DNA of 58,929 nucleotides from Oscillatoriales cyanobacterium (GCA_011390955.1 JAABRM010000045.1:1-58929), one strand, 5' to 3'. Counted from the first letter of the stretch, positions 10,401 to 19,029 are shown. The notes: generated by a model not told the origin, from the sequence alone. Program-made: numbers and translations.

Positions 10401-11640
10401 ACTCTTTGAAATCCAACCGGAAGACCTCAGCCAACTGCAAGCCAGCCTCCCCCCGGGAACCGTTGTCTTACAACCCGTTCTCCTCACAAACATCCAAAAC
10501 GTTCCCAACACCCTCGCCCTCTTCCTCCTCAGCCGCGACAGCCTCAGCGTCCAGAAAGTCCCCATCGATGCCGACCAATTCAACGAATTGGTCACAAACT
10601 ATCGCCAAATGCTCCAAAGCGGCGATTCCGGCTATCTTCCCCTTTCCGCCACCCTCTACGACCACCTAATCCGCCCCGTTGCCGCCGAGATTTCGGCCCT
10701 CAACCCCCAACAACTCGCCATCATCGCCACCGGGTCCTTGCGCCAATTCCCCTTTGAAACCCTCCGGGACTCGAAAAGTGGCCGTTTCCTGCTGGAACAG
10801 TACCCCATCCATTATCTCACTCGTCTCTCCAGTCGTTCCCTCCTCGCCAGTCCCTCCCCCTCCCCATCCCCAAGTTTCCCCCTGTGGTCGATTCCCCTCT
10901 TCCTGGGAGTCATCGGCGTTGGCGCAACGGTCAAACACCATTGGAAACTGGGGGGAACATTGCTCACTGCCGCCCTAGTCACCGCCACCCTTTCCCCGCG
11001 CTTCTCACCGGGCTACCAAGTGCTAGGCTTTGCCAATCCCCAACCCCAAGACCCCTTCAACCTGCCGGGAACCGAAGCCGAAGTCGATGCCCTCCTCCGC
11101 CTCGCCCCGGAGAGTGAGATTTACCGCCACGACAAGGCGACTTTGGAGGCGTTTAAACGTCAATCCCCCCGTTATCGCTATCTGCATCTCGCCACCCACG
11201 GCTGTTTTCAGGAACAGGGCTGCTGTTTTTTGGAGAAAGAGATTTGCAAGGATGAGAAACAACGAAAAACCCACATGAAGGCCAACACCCTGTTATTTGC
11301 CGATGGAGAATATCCCCTAGCGGACGCGGCCTTACTGGGGTTGAAGGATACGGACTTGGTAGCGTTAACCGCCTGTCAGACCGCATTACAGACCAACCGG
11401 GATGGGGATGCGATTATGGGAATGGCTTATATTTGGGAACGTGCTGGGGCCAGGGCGTTGATGGCGACCTTGTGGAATGTGGACGATCGGGCAACCAAGG
11501 CAGTGGTGACAGAGTTTTATCGCCTGATGATGGAGGAGGGGTTGAGTAAGGTGGAGGCATTGCGTCAGGCGAAATTAAGTCAGTCTCACCGTCATCCGTT
11601 TTTCTGGTCGCCGTTGGTGTTGATTGGCGATCCCCGTTAG
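7405..11640 (+). CDS. Secreted TPR-CHAT protein
   Basis: This 1411-aa protein starts with a signal peptide or membrane anchor (about residues 1-30, LLTVSLLLGMGSLSPWVRA). About 19-20 tetratricopeptide repeats follow, most exactly 40 residues (120 bp) long with the core ALNYYNQALPI and the turn GDRSGEA, ending near residue 860. A helical linker leads to a C-terminal CHAT (caspase-like) domain with His1265 in HLATHG and Cys1324 in LTACQT, the expected catalytic dyad. A Ser/Pro-rich stretch plus two hydrophobic segments (about residues 1148-1200) splits the CHAT domain, which is odd. The ATG has GGGAGAG upstream. Family members are peptidase-like or protein scaffolds; the partner here is unknown. 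Confidence 0.9.
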   Translation: MTGRWVSSLLTVSLLLGMGSLSPWVRAQTILAQGRMSAREVEELLEQATQQTQQGQSVQAIKKFERVLEAARQWQDRQLEAVALFGIGRNYNRIGQRQKALESYEQALIICRETNNRSVEARTLNEIGLVYNALGDRRQALNYFNQALPIWRELGQRPREAEILNAIGRVYDALGNRTEALNYFNQALKIKREVGDRSGEATTLNNIGFLYNALGNRTEALDYYNQALPIMRELGNRSGEATILNNMGLVYHALSKWTEALNYYNQALPIWQEVSHRSQEHRSREAETLHQIGAAYHALVSRREALNYLNQALSIRQEVGDRSGEAKTLNEIGLVYNALGNRTEALKYYNQSLEIDREVGDRPGEATTLHNIGAMYNALGNRTEALNYFNQALPIRQEVGDRAGEATTLNNIGAVYDALGNRTEALNYYNQALPIRREVGDLAGEAGTLNNIGLVYNALGKRTEALNYYNQALPITRELGDRSGEATTLNNIGAVYNALGKRTEALNYLNQALSILRDIGDRSGEATTLHNIGGVYNALGKRTEALNYYNQALPITREVGDRSGEATTLNSIGGVYNALGNRTKALNYYNQALLIRQEVGDREGEATTLNNIGMVHNALGKRTEALNYLNQALSILRDIGDRSGEATTLHNIGAMYNALGNQTEALNYYNQALPITREVGDRSGEADTLNNIGGVYDDLGNRSEALNYLNQALPIRREVGDRLGEAATLNNIGAVYNALGNRTQILNYFNQALLITREVGDRSGEASTLHNIGGVYYELGNRTEALNYYNQALPIMREVGDRPGEAGTLNNIGAVYYALGNQTEALNYYNQALPILREVGNRPGESATLSNIAAVYRDTNQPDKAITYWEDSLNILLELRSELQKEFRETFLKTNRGRSVALVDLLIDQNQPQRAFEWANRVTTYELADYNRLIGVRVANPEAQAALDDWNDQSQQLQALRQQLQDNFSAALVDQMRDLEAQVNQQAETLANNYPEVAELFEIQPEDLSQLQASLPPGTVVLQPVLLTNIQNVPNTLALFLLSRDSLSVQKVPIDADQFNELVTNYRQMLQSGDSGYLPLSATLYDHLIRPVAAEISALNPQQLAIIATGSLRQFPFETLRDSKSGRFLLEQYPIHYLTRLSSRSLLASPSPSPSPSFPLWSIPLFLGVIGVGATVKHHWKLGGTLLTAALVTATLSPRFSPGYQVLGFANPQPQDPFNLPGTEAEVDALLRLAPESEIYRHDKATLEAFKRQSPRYRYLHLATHGCFQEQGCCFLEKEICKDEKQRKTHMKANTLLFADGEYPLADAALLGLKDTDLVALTACQTALQTNRDGDAIMGMAYIWERAGARALMATLWNVDDRATKAVVTEFYRLMMEEGLSKVEALRQAKLSQSHRHPFFWSPLVLIGDPR
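7700..9960. repeat. 120-bp tandem coding repeats with phased HIP1 sites
   Basis: Eighteen or so 120-bp units encode the TPRs. The HIP1 core GGCGATCGC falls at the same codons (Gly-Asp-Arg) in most units. Near-identical adjacent units point to recent internal duplication. Confidence 0.85.
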
Positions 11641-11644
11641 AGGG

Positions 11645-11757
11645 GAAGAGGGGGTGTAGGGTGTAGGGTGTAGGGAATAATTGATAATTGATAATTGATA
11701 ATTGATAATCAAACATAATTAACAATTGTTAATTATCAATTGTTAATTGTTTCCCCC
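11645..11757. repeat. Short simple repeats downstream of the CHAT gene
   Basis: A GGGTGTA triplication is followed by ATTGATAATTGATA repeats and an inverted TTAACAATTGTTAA segment. Such AT-rich inverted blocks may help end transcription, but no standard terminator is evident. Confidence 0.6.
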
Positions 11758-11768
11758 GATGGCGGCCC

Positions 11769-11822
11769 CACACGAGGCAGAGCCTCGATTACTGGCATTC
11801 CCAGGGAGACCCTGGGAACGAG
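11769..11822. repeat. Palindromic repeat family C, intergenic copy
   Basis: Two adjacent stems are present: GAGGCAGAGCCTC and TTCCCAGGGAGACCCTGGGAA. The same family is translated in frame inside drmMI (41780-41890 and 42960-43195). Confidence 0.7.
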
Positions 11823-11862
11823 AAATCCTCTGCCCCTTATTTCACGGTTTAGGAGGTGACAA

Positions 11863-11931
11863 ATGACAGAAATTACCACCCATGAACTGCCCCAAATTCT
11901 CCAGAATCTATTTATAGAAGTCGAACTGTAA
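11863..11931 (+). pseudogene. Possible 5' remnant of a Phd-type antitoxin gene
   Basis: A 22-codon frame beginning MTEITTHELPQILQNLFIEV is preceded by a strong AGGAGGTGA site. The peptide resembles the first residues of cyanobacterial prevent-host-death antitoxins, which normally continue for about 50 more residues. No continuation was found downstream. It could equally be a genuine micro-ORF. Confidence 0.3.
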
Positions 11932-12045
11932 AACAACGTAATATCAAAACTTTGAGGCGACTTGTGTCAGGCAGTCAGGGAGGTTGGGGTATAGTGTAGT
12001 ATTAGGGTAAGTCTGTTTAGACTCACCTTTGAACAAGGGAGAACA

Positions 12046-12458
12046 ATGCCAGCAAAGGATACTTACCACAAAGTAGTTAAAAATGCTTTAATTAAGGATG
12101 GTTGGACAATTACTTTTGACCCTTATCCAATCAAGTATGAAGAAGTTAAATTAGTAGCTGATTTAGCCGCTAAAAAAACGATTGCTGCTACTCGACAAGG
12201 ACAAAACATAGTAGTTGAAATTAAGAGCTTTTTAAGCCGTTCACCAATGCGTGAGTTTGAGACAGCGTTGGGTCAATATCTGATTTATCAAACTTTTCTC
12301 TCTCTTACCCATCCAGACTATAAAGTTTATTTATAGGTGATGAAATTTATGAAAAGTTTTTTGAACAAATTGCAATTAAATTAATATTGATTAAATATGA
12401 AGTTCGCCTGTTGATTGTTGATATTGAAAAAGAAGAGGTCAGAAAATGGACAAATTAA
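12046..12458 (+). pseudogene. xisH: xisH, frameshifted
   Basis: XisH was described as a factor controlling fdxN-element excision in heterocystous cyanobacteria, but it is widespread as a pair with XisI and has an endonuclease-like fold. The first 96 codons (MPAKDTYHKVVKNALIKDGW through DYKVYL) match the family and carry VVEIKSF, the putative E-x-K core. A TAG at 12334 interrupts the frame. The rest of the protein (IGDEIYEKFFEQIAIK to EVRKWTN) continues in the -1 frame from about 12333 and stops at 12458, overlapping the xisI start. Loss of one base explains this. The usual full length is about 138 aa. Sequencing error is an alternative. Confidence 0.85.
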
Positions 12459-12787
12459 CCGATTATCAAAATATTATTAAAAAAATCTTAACTGAGTATG
12501 AAAGAATCTCAGCACAAGTCCCCGATCCTGATATAGATGAGGTCTTAATGTTTGACGATCGAAGGAGTCAATATCTTTGGTTTAATATTGGCTGGAAAAA
12601 TAAGCGACGAGTTAAGGCAATTTCTGTTTATGTTCGCATTAAAAATGAGAAAATTTATATTGAGGAAGATTGGACAGAGGAGGGAATTGCGACTGAGTTG
12701 TTAAGGGAGGGAGTGCCGTCCAAGGATATTGTGTTAGCGTTCCACGATCCTGAGAGTCGGAAGTTTACGGATTTTGCTATTGCTTGA
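12446..12787 (+). CDS. xisI: XisI family protein
   Basis: The 113-aa protein opens with MDKLTDYQNIIKKILTEY and contains the family pattern RRSQYLWFNIGW, then VYVRIKNEKIYIEEDWTEEGIA and the end VPSKDIVLAFHDPESR. XisI is the invariable partner of XisH, and its start codon overlaps the end of the shifted xisH frame, a typical translational coupling. XisI is intact here while XisH is frameshifted, so the pair may be inactive. No fdxN gene or excision element is near. Many XisH/XisI pairs sit in islands with other mobile or toxin-antitoxin-like genes. Confidence 0.92.
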   Translation: MDKLTDYQNIIKKILTEYERISAQVPDPDIDEVLMFDDRRSQYLWFNIGWKNKRRVKAISVYVRIKNEKIYIEEDWTEEGIATELLREGVPSKDIVLAFHDPESRKFTDFAIA

Positions 12788-12838
12788 GTCAGGTTGGTAA
12801 GGCGATCGCTATAGTTATTTTATCTGCATCGATCGCCA

Positions 12839-12904
12839 AGAAACCGGGTTTCTATGGTGGGCCGATCGCATAACTTTGGCCAGCCAAAAAGAAACCCGGT
12901 TTCT
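12839..12904. repeat. 66-bp family D element (AGAAACCGGGTTTCT ends)
   Basis: It has inverted ends AGAAACCGGGTTTCT and AGAAACCCGGTTTCT with a variable 35-bp core containing TGGCCAGCCA. It lies between xisI and the 3' end of htpG. Other full copies are at 32020-32083, 38697-38763 and 47021-47086, with many half copies elsewhere. Confidence 0.75.
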
Positions 12905-12957
12905 GGGAAATTATGAGAAATAACTTATTTAGAGTTATTTCTTAGACTTGTTTAGAC

Positions 12958-14943
12958 TTATTTAGTGGCGCGATCGGTTAAAGTGGTGAGCACTTGGTTT
13001 GACCGCTGGACAAAGGCTTTCATCCCATCAGCATCAAAGCCTTTTTGGGCCATTAAAGCCAGGTCATAAACGTGCTGACAAATCATGTTTGCCAGTTCCC
13101 CAGAGGGAGAAGTGCCATCGGCCCCAATAATACTGCCACTGCTGAGTTGCGCCAAATTTTTGATTAAGGGGTGGGCAGTATTTACTAATAAAATATGTTC
13201 GTCGGGGAATTTGGCGACTTCTTGGGACATGAGAGCACTCATATCTTGAATTCGGCGCATGAATTCCGGTAAGAGTACCATTGCCGGAGGACTGCCTTGG
13301 GGGTCGTCGGATTTGAGGGCTTCGGTACGAATATTGACCTTGGGTTTGTTCAGCGCTTTTTCAAAGATTTCTTTGATTTGTTCGCTGCGGGTTTTGTTGG
13401 TGGTAGGATCGACAATTTCTTTTTCTTGGTCTTTGTCCAGGAGTTTGTCGTCAATTTCCGAGTCTACCCGCGAGAATTTGACATCGGTGTGTTCCCGTTC
13501 CAGGAAGGAAATAAAGTGGGTGTCGATGAAGGAGTCCATAATTAGGACTTCTAAGCCTTGACTCTTATGGAGTTGAATGTAGGTGGCTTGTTGGGCTTCA
13601 TCGGTGGCATAGAACACCCGGTTTTCATGGCGTTCTTTGTTGCGGTCTAGGTAGTCTTGCAGGGTGCTGTAAGAACCCCATTGAGTCCCCCCTTTGCTAT
13701 TTTTTGGGGTGACATCTTGCCAAGCGTCCCCCACTTCGGACTGGACTTCCACTGCTGGGGTTTCCGGTTCGGCTGCACTGAGGTCAGCGGTGGTGCGGAA
13801 GATGACGATATCGTTGACTTGTTTTTTGAATTTCTCGTCGTTGAGGCAGCCAAATTTGACGAAAGTGCCAATGTCTTGCCAGCAACGGACGTATTCGTTC
13901 CAGTCTTGTTTGTAGAATTCGTTGAGGCGATCGCCTACTTTTTTGGCGACAAAATCGGCAATCTTGCGAACGGTGCGATCGACCTGTAAGGCACTGCGGG
14001 AGACGTTCAGAGGAATATCCGGGCTGTCAATCACCCCGCGCATGGGCAGCAAGAACTTGGGAATAATTTCCTCAACGTGCTCGCTGACAAAGACGTGATT
14101 GCAGTAGAGTTTAATTTCCCCTTTGGTCACATCCACATCAGGGCGCAGTTTGGGGAAATAGAGAATGCCGTTAATCTCAAACGGATAGTCGGTTTTTAAG
14201 TGTACCCACAGCAGGGGTTCATCTTGGAACGGATAAAGATAACGATAAAATTCTAGATAGTCTTCTTTGGTCAATTCACTGGGAGATTGACGCCAAGGAG
14301 ACTTTTGCTTGTTAATCGCTTCCCCATCGAGTTTGATGGGCACCGGCATAAAGTCGCAGTAGGTTTTCACCAACTGTTTGATCTGAGAAGCTTCAGCATA
14401 TTCTTTTTCTTCGTCGAGCAAATGTAGGGTGATGGTGGTGCCGCGAGTGGTGCGGGTGGACTCTTCCAAGGTGAAGGAGGGAGAACCGTCACAAGACCAG
14501 TGAACCGCTTGGGCGCCTGCTTGATAAGACAAGGTATCGATTTCTACTTTGCTAGAAACCATGAAGGATGAGTAAAAACCCAGCCCGAAGTGACCGATGA
14601 TTTGTTCTCCGGCAGATTTGTATTTTTCCAGGAATTCCTCGGCGCTGGAGAAGGCGACTTGGTTAATATATTTTTTCACCTCGTCAGCGGTCATGCCAAT
14701 GCCGTTGTCGGAAATGGAGAGGGTGTTTTTGCTGCTGTCGAGTTCGATGATGATTTCCGGTTCGCCTACGTCCCCTTTGAATTCGTCGCTGAAGGACACC
14801 ATTTTCATTTTGGTGATGGCGTCCACGGCGTTGGACATCAGTTCCCGAAAGAAGACTTCGTGACCAGAGTAGAGGGACTTCTTGATAATCGGGAAGATGT
14901 TCTCGGTATGGATCGTAATGTTGCCCTGTTCGAGTACGGTCAT
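12958..14943 (-). CDS. htpG: Molecular chaperone HtpG (Hsp90)
   Basis: The 661-aa cytosolic ATP-dependent chaperone has the expected N-terminal GHKL ATPase motifs: ELMSNAVDAI near residue 35, SDNGIGMT near residue 77 and GHFGLGFYSSFMV near residue 116. The middle domain contains PLNVSRSALQVDRTVRKI and the C-terminal dimerisation region is complete. Length matches cyanobacterial HtpG (about 660). The ATG is preceded by GAGAG. HtpG helps folding under heat and light stress. No CIRCE-type operator was recognised upstream. The gene stands alone, convergent with xisHI. Confidence 0.97.
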   Translation of the reverse strand: MTVLEQGNITIHTENIFPIIKKSLYSGHEVFFRELMSNAVDAITKMKMVSFSDEFKGDVGEPEIIIELDSSKNTLSISDNGIGMTADEVKKYINQVAFSSAEEFLEKYKSAGEQIIGHFGLGFYSSFMVSSKVEIDTLSYQAGAQAVHWSCDGSPSFTLEESTRTTRGTTITLHLLDEEKEYAEASQIKQLVKTYCDFMPVPIKLDGEAINKQKSPWRQSPSELTKEDYLEFYRYLYPFQDEPLLWVHLKTDYPFEINGILYFPKLRPDVDVTKGEIKLYCNHVFVSEHVEEIIPKFLLPMRGVIDSPDIPLNVSRSALQVDRTVRKIADFVAKKVGDRLNEFYKQDWNEYVRCWQDIGTFVKFGCLNDEKFKKQVNDIVIFRTTADLSAAEPETPAVEVQSEVGDAWQDVTPKNSKGGTQWGSYSTLQDYLDRNKERHENRVFYATDEAQQATYIQLHKSQGLEVLIMDSFIDTHFISFLEREHTDVKFSRVDSEIDDKLLDKDQEKEIVDPTTNKTRSEQIKEIFEKALNKPKVNIRTEALKSDDPQGSPPAMVLLPEFMRRIQDMSALMSQEVAKFPDEHILLVNTAHPLIKNLAQLSSGSIIGADGTSPSGELANMICQHVYDLALMAQKGFDADGMKAFVQRSNQVLTTLTDRATK

Positions 14944-15149
14944 AGTTATCTCTCGTCGATCGATCTGTTATGTTATTTAAGTATTGATTGTGGGCGATCG
15001 CTGCCCTTAGTTGGATCGCGGATAGCCCCCCGCTAGGGATGCGGATTTCCCTACACGCGATCGGGGATAGAGAGGGATAACTGGTCAAATGAGTTCTAGG
15101 TGGTTCGTCCCCATCGTTGACTCAAAATCTTGTTAATCCTCAAAATATA

Positions 15150-15304
15150 TAAGTAGGTGAACATAATTAATTGCACGTTTCGTTCCCCGCCGTAAATCCT
15201 TGGATTCCCGTCGGAGTTTACCCCCGCGAAGGCCGCCATCGGCGGGAATGACAGTTTTTCTTCTGATATGGTCTGTGGTGCATTTATTTCTGCCCACCTA
15301 CTTA
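15150..15304. repeat. 129-bp MITE family, inverted copy with enlarged centre
   Basis: The ends are TAAGTAGGTGAAC and GCCCACCTACTTA, the inverse of the copies at 3937 and 22156. The central palindrome is longer and rearranged, giving 155 bp. It fills part of the 610-bp gap between htpG and the methyltransferase. Confidence 0.7.
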
Positions 15305-15487
15305 ATTGCACGTTTCGTTCCCCGCCGATAGGCTTTGGATTCCCGCCTGTAGGAAGGAGAGAGAATAGAGATTCTTAGAGTAGAGAATTTTCCTTTGTCC
15401 TATGCACCTCTTTCCTCTTTCCTCTTTCCTCTTTCCTCTTTTCTTCTGATATGGTCTGTGGTGCATTTATTTCTGCGGGTCTACTTA
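15300..15487. repeat. Broken MITE copy containing CTTTCCTC repeats
   Basis: The left half (CTTAATTGCACG onward) and right half (TTCTTCTGATATGG to CTACTTA) of the same element are split by an unrelated segment and a run of CTTTCCT repeats at 15409-15440. It abuts the previous copy. Confidence 0.6.
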
Positions 15488-15553
15488 GAAGTTGAATCCC
15501 ATAATCTATCGATCTCTGAATACTGATAAATCGATTTAGGAGATGATGTTTAT

Positions 15554-16297
15554 ATGAGTCATTCGGTCAATCCTTTAAGTTATGATTCCCTGAAAAAGAT
15601 ATTTTATTCCCTTCGGGCTTATAACTATGATCTTCCCCAGATGCTTAAGTTTTTTAACCAATACTCGGCTAAAGACAAGAAACAGTCTAAAGTTTTAGAT
15701 GTCGGTTGTGGCTATGGGGAAAAACTGAAAGCGCTTCACCAAGCCGGTTATGATGTGTTGGGCATTGATGTGAATCCTCACTTAGTTGAAGCAAATCAAA
15801 AGAATGGTTTTAACTGCATAACATTGGCAGAATTTACCCAAAATACTGATAATTTTGATTTCATTCTGATGTCTCATATTGTGGAACATTTTTCCCCTAT
15901 AGACTTGAAAGAATTTATGGATTTTTATTTAGATCGCCTAAAAATAGGGGGATATTTAATTATTGCTACGCCGATTTTATCTAAAAGTTTTTATAATGAT
16001 TTCGATCATATAAAACCTTACTCTCCTCAAGGAATTTTAATGGTTTTTTCCGAGCGATACGACGATCAAGTGCAATATACATCTAGGAATAAACTAAAAC
16101 TCAAAGATATTTGGTTTAGACGACGGCATTATCGGCCTCAATTTTTTAGAAGCCAGTATATTAGAACTCCCTGGACAAAAGTTTTACAATTATTGGAAAC
16201 TTTTAGTAAAATATTGTGTATTGTATCAGGGGGAATCATTGGCACCACTGATGGTTGGATTGGTGTATTTGAAAAAGTTAAACCGATCGAGCAATAA
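15554..16297 (+). CDS. Class I SAM-dependent methyltransferase
   Basis: The 247-aa protein has a Methyltransf_11/23-type Rossmann domain: motif I VLDVGCGYGEKLKAL near residue 49, acidic motif II IDVNPHLVE near residue 72, and IIVEHFSP-like motif IV near residue 113. The C-terminal 80 residues are basic and aromatic (RRRHYRPQFFRSQYIR), probably for substrate binding. It is the first gene of a set with an MBOAT acyltransferase (3-nt gap) and an SGNH-like protein, so it likely modifies a sugar or lipid intermediate of a surface polysaccharide. The substrate cannot be read from the sequence. An AGGAGATGAT site precedes the ATG. Confidence 0.85.
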   Translation: MSHSVNPLSYDSLKKIFYSLRAYNYDLPQMLKFFNQYSAKDKKQSKVLDVGCGYGEKLKALHQAGYDVLGIDVNPHLVEANQKNGFNCITLAEFTQNTDNFDFILMSHIVEHFSPIDLKEFMDFYLDRLKIGGYLIIATPILSKSFYNDFDHIKPYSPQGILMVFSERYDDQVQYTSRNKLKLKDIWFRRRHYRPQFFRSQYIRTPWTKVLQLLETFSKILCIVSGGIIGTTDGWIGVFEKVKPIEQ

Positions 16298-16300
16298 AAT

Positions 16301-17773
16301 ATGCTATTTAACTCTTATGTTTTTATTTTAGGCTTTTTACCGATTACCCTGGTGATTTTTTTCGGGTTGCTGCGGTTGGGCGATCGCCAGTTTGCTCTCC
16401 TTTGGATGACGCTGGCTTCTTTGTTTTTTTACGGGTATTGGAATCCTGCCTATTTACCTTTATTGTTGATTTCTATTGGGGGAAATTATTGGTTTGGTCG
16501 GGAAATTAATCGCAGTGAACTGAAAAGTACCAATTCCCGAATTTTGTTAATTTTAGGGGTGGCTTTTAACTTGGGAATTTTGGGCTATTATAAATATGGC
16601 AACTTTTTTGTCAATTCTTTGAATGAACTTTGGTCAACCGATTGGCAATTGCCCACAATTATTCTGCCTTTGGCGATTTCTTTTTATAGTTTTACCCAAG
16701 TTGCTTACCTAGTGGATGCCTATCGTGGGGAAACCCAAGATTCCGATTACGATCTAATCACCTATACCCTATTTGTGGCGTTTTACCCCCAATTGATTGC
16801 GGGACCAATTTTGCGCCATGATGAGTTAATTCCCCAATTGCGCGATCGCCAGAAATTTTTCTTCTCTGAGGCGAAGTTTGCCCAAGGTTTAACCTTATTT
16901 ATTTTAGGACTTGCCAAAAAGGTTTTAATTGCGGATAATTTATCTCCTTGGGTGGCATTAGTTTTTGACAATGCCAATGATGTGGGTTTCTTAGAAGCTT
17001 GGGTCGGTGCTTTAGCTTATACCTTTCAGCTTTATTTTGATTTTTCTGGTTACTCTGATATGGCGATCGGGTTAGGATGGATGGTGAATATTGACCTGCC
17101 GTTAAATTTTAACTCCCCCTATAAATCTACCTCAATTATTGAATTTTGGCGGCGTTGGCATATTACCTTATCAAATTTTCTCAGAGATTATCTTTATATT
17201 TCCCTCGGTGGCAACCGCAAAGGGGAAATTCGGCGGTATATTAATCTCATTATTACCATGTTACTGGGAGGACTATGGCATGGGGCAGGCTGGACTTTTG
17301 TCTTGTGGGGTGGACTGCATGGGTTTTATTTGGCGATTAACCAAGCATGGCGCAAATTGGGAATATCTTTGCCTAAAATAGTGGCATGGATGATTACTTT
17401 TTTGGCGGTGGTCTTTAGTTGGGTATTATTTAGGGCTAGTAGTATTAGTGATGCCATATCTCTGGTCAGCGCTATGTTAGGATTTTCCGGAATCATTTTA
17501 CCGCATACCTTTAAAGGTTTTTTAGGTTGGTTGCCGATTGGTGGTATATTTAAAGGATGGGGTGAATTAATTTATTTACCGGAAATTGGCGGCAAAAATA
17601 GTTTAATTATGCTGGTAATTTTGAGCGGATTGGTCACTATTTTACCCAATACTAAGGAAATAATGGAACAGTTTAAGCCAACGGTTTGGCGATTATTATT
17701 AGTCAGTAGCGTTGCTGTATTTTGTTTTTTATCTATGAATCGTGTTTCCGAATTTCTCTATTTCCAATTTTAA
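16301..17773 (+). CDS. MBOAT family O-acyltransferase (AlgI-like)
   Basis: This 490-aa polytopic membrane protein of the AlgI/PatA/DltB type transfers acyl (usually acetyl) groups across the membrane to an exported polymer. The hallmark segments are present: PLAISFYSFTQVAYLVDAYRG, LYFDFSGYSDMAIG, the arginine/tryptophan block EFWRRWHITLSNFLRDYLY, and the histidine motif LLGGLWHGAGWTFVLWGGLHG split over about residues 320-340. About ten hydrophobic segments are visible. It directly follows the methyltransferase and precedes an SGNH-like gene, the usual MBOAT-AlgJ/X pairing. It probably O-acetylates an extracellular polysaccharide. Confidence 0.93.
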   Translation: MLFNSYVFILGFLPITLVIFFGLLRLGDRQFALLWMTLASLFFYGYWNPAYLPLLLISIGGNYWFGREINRSELKSTNSRILLILGVAFNLGILGYYKYGNFFVNSLNELWSTDWQLPTIILPLAISFYSFTQVAYLVDAYRGETQDSDYDLITYTLFVAFYPQLIAGPILRHDELIPQLRDRQKFFFSEAKFAQGLTLFILGLAKKVLIADNLSPWVALVFDNANDVGFLEAWVGALAYTFQLYFDFSGYSDMAIGLGWMVNIDLPLNFNSPYKSTSIIEFWRRWHITLSNFLRDYLYISLGGNRKGEIRRYINLIITMLLGGLWHGAGWTFVLWGGLHGFYLAINQAWRKLGISLPKIVAWMITFLAVVFSWVLFRASSISDAISLVSAMLGFSGIILPHTFKGFLGWLPIGGIFKGWGELIYLPEIGGKNSLIMLVILSGLVTILPNTKEIMEQFKPTVWRLLLVSSVAVFCFLSMNRVSEFLYFQF

Positions 17774-17824
17774 GCAATAATTGGAGTAAAAATAATTATT
17801 TTTCAGTTTGGCCAGAAATCCATA

Positions 17825-18973
17825 ATGATTAAATCATATCGACGATATAGTTTATATTTACTCGGATTATTCTTAATTCAGTCCGTTTTTTTTTCAGGGT
17901 TTAATTTGTTAATCGATCCTTATGGTATCTTCAAAAGCCCTGCAATGGTGGGGATAAATAGGATTAAGCCAGAAAAACGAAAACAAGTGCGGTTATTTAA
18001 GGCGATCGCGGTTTCCAGACTTAGACCGCAGATGGTTTTTTTGGGGTCTTCGCGAACTGAGTTTGGTTTAGGCACTTCTCATCCGGTATTACAGCCATTT
18101 CAACCGGCTTATAATCTGGCAATTCCTGCGCCAAATATGTATGAAGTCAGGCGCTATCTTGAACACGCGATCGCCAATAATCAACTGCAACAAGTGGTGC
18201 TAGGAATTGATTTTTTTATGTTCAATGTTTTCTTACCAAATACTCCAGATTTTAATGAAAATAGATTAGAAAAAACTGAAATAACTCTGCAAGATACCAT
18301 TAATTCTATCTATTCCATAGATGTGCTGTTAGCCAGCCTAGTAACGGTCAGACATAATCAGCAGAAACCGAATGGCTTAGATTATTTTCATCCTGATGGT
18401 AGTCGCACCGAAAATCGAGATATTATCTTTGGCAATCAACCCATGCGGGAAATAATGCGAGCGGGTTTACAACAAAATACATTTTTAGCGAGACAGAATC
18501 CAGCTAGAAGATATCAGCTATCCCAAGACCATTTAAACGAATTACAAAAAATCGTCAATTTGTGCCGGGAACATAACATCAATTTAAAAATTTTTATTTC
18601 CCCTGCTCATGGAACTCATTGGGAATCAATCCGCGTTGGGGGTTTTTGGCCAGTTTTTGAGCAGTGGAAACGGGAAATTGTCAAAATTTCCCCAATTTGG
18701 GATTTTTCTGGTTACAACAGCATCACCACTGAACCGATTAGTGATGATATGAAAAATTACTTAGACAGTTCTCATTATACTCAAGAAGTTGGCAAATTGC
18801 TCTTAAACCGAATTTTTCAAACTAATGAGGAAAAAGTCCCCAGGGATTTTGGCGTTCTCATTACCCCAGAAAACATTGAATCACATATCCAAAAAATTCA
18901 ACAAGACCGGGCTGTATGGGCTGAGAATAATCCAGAAATGGTCGAGTTTGTGGAGAAATTAAAGCCAGAATAA
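17825..18973 (+). CDS. SGNH/AlgJ-like protein, MBOAT partner
   Basis: The 382-aa protein has an N-terminal signal anchor (residues 8-30, LYLLGLFLIQSVFFSGFNLL) and then a periplasmic domain. The motif VFLGSSRTEFG near residue 72 provides a candidate nucleophile Ser, and DSSHYTQEVGKLLL near residue 318 provides a candidate Asp-x-x-His pair, as in SGNH/GDSL acyl-transfer proteins of the AlgJ/AlgX type. FISPAHGTHW lies between them. It is 51 nt downstream of the MBOAT gene. The inferred role is completing transfer of the acyl group to the polymer. Family placement rests on motif layout and neighbourhood. Confidence 0.75.
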   Translation: MIKSYRRYSLYLLGLFLIQSVFFSGFNLLIDPYGIFKSPAMVGINRIKPEKRKQVRLFKAIAVSRLRPQMVFLGSSRTEFGLGTSHPVLQPFQPAYNLAIPAPNMYEVRRYLEHAIANNQLQQVVLGIDFFMFNVFLPNTPDFNENRLEKTEITLQDTINSIYSIDVLLASLVTVRHNQQKPNGLDYFHPDGSRTENRDIIFGNQPMREIMRAGLQQNTFLARQNPARRYQLSQDHLNELQKIVNLCREHNINLKIFISPAHGTHWESIRVGGFWPVFEQWKREIVKISPIWDFSGYNSITTEPISDDMKNYLDSSHYTQEVGKLLLNRIFQTNEEKVPRDFGVLITPENIESHIQKIQQDRAVWAENNPEMVEFVEKLKPE

Positions 18974-19029
18974 AAGCCAGCAAAAAACCGTTTTTTTGGG
19001 TTTTGTCATGGGTTTTGCTTCGGGCTACC

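Noticed and set aside
12046-12787. xisHI as evidence for an fdxN excision element
   Set aside because: No fdxN, nif genes or xisF recombinase are present, and xisHI pairs are common outside that context.
14590-15036. 148-aa plus-strand frame over htpG
   Set aside because: It is antisense to the conserved Hsp90 N-terminal ATPase domain. Codon bias of htpG explains the open frame.
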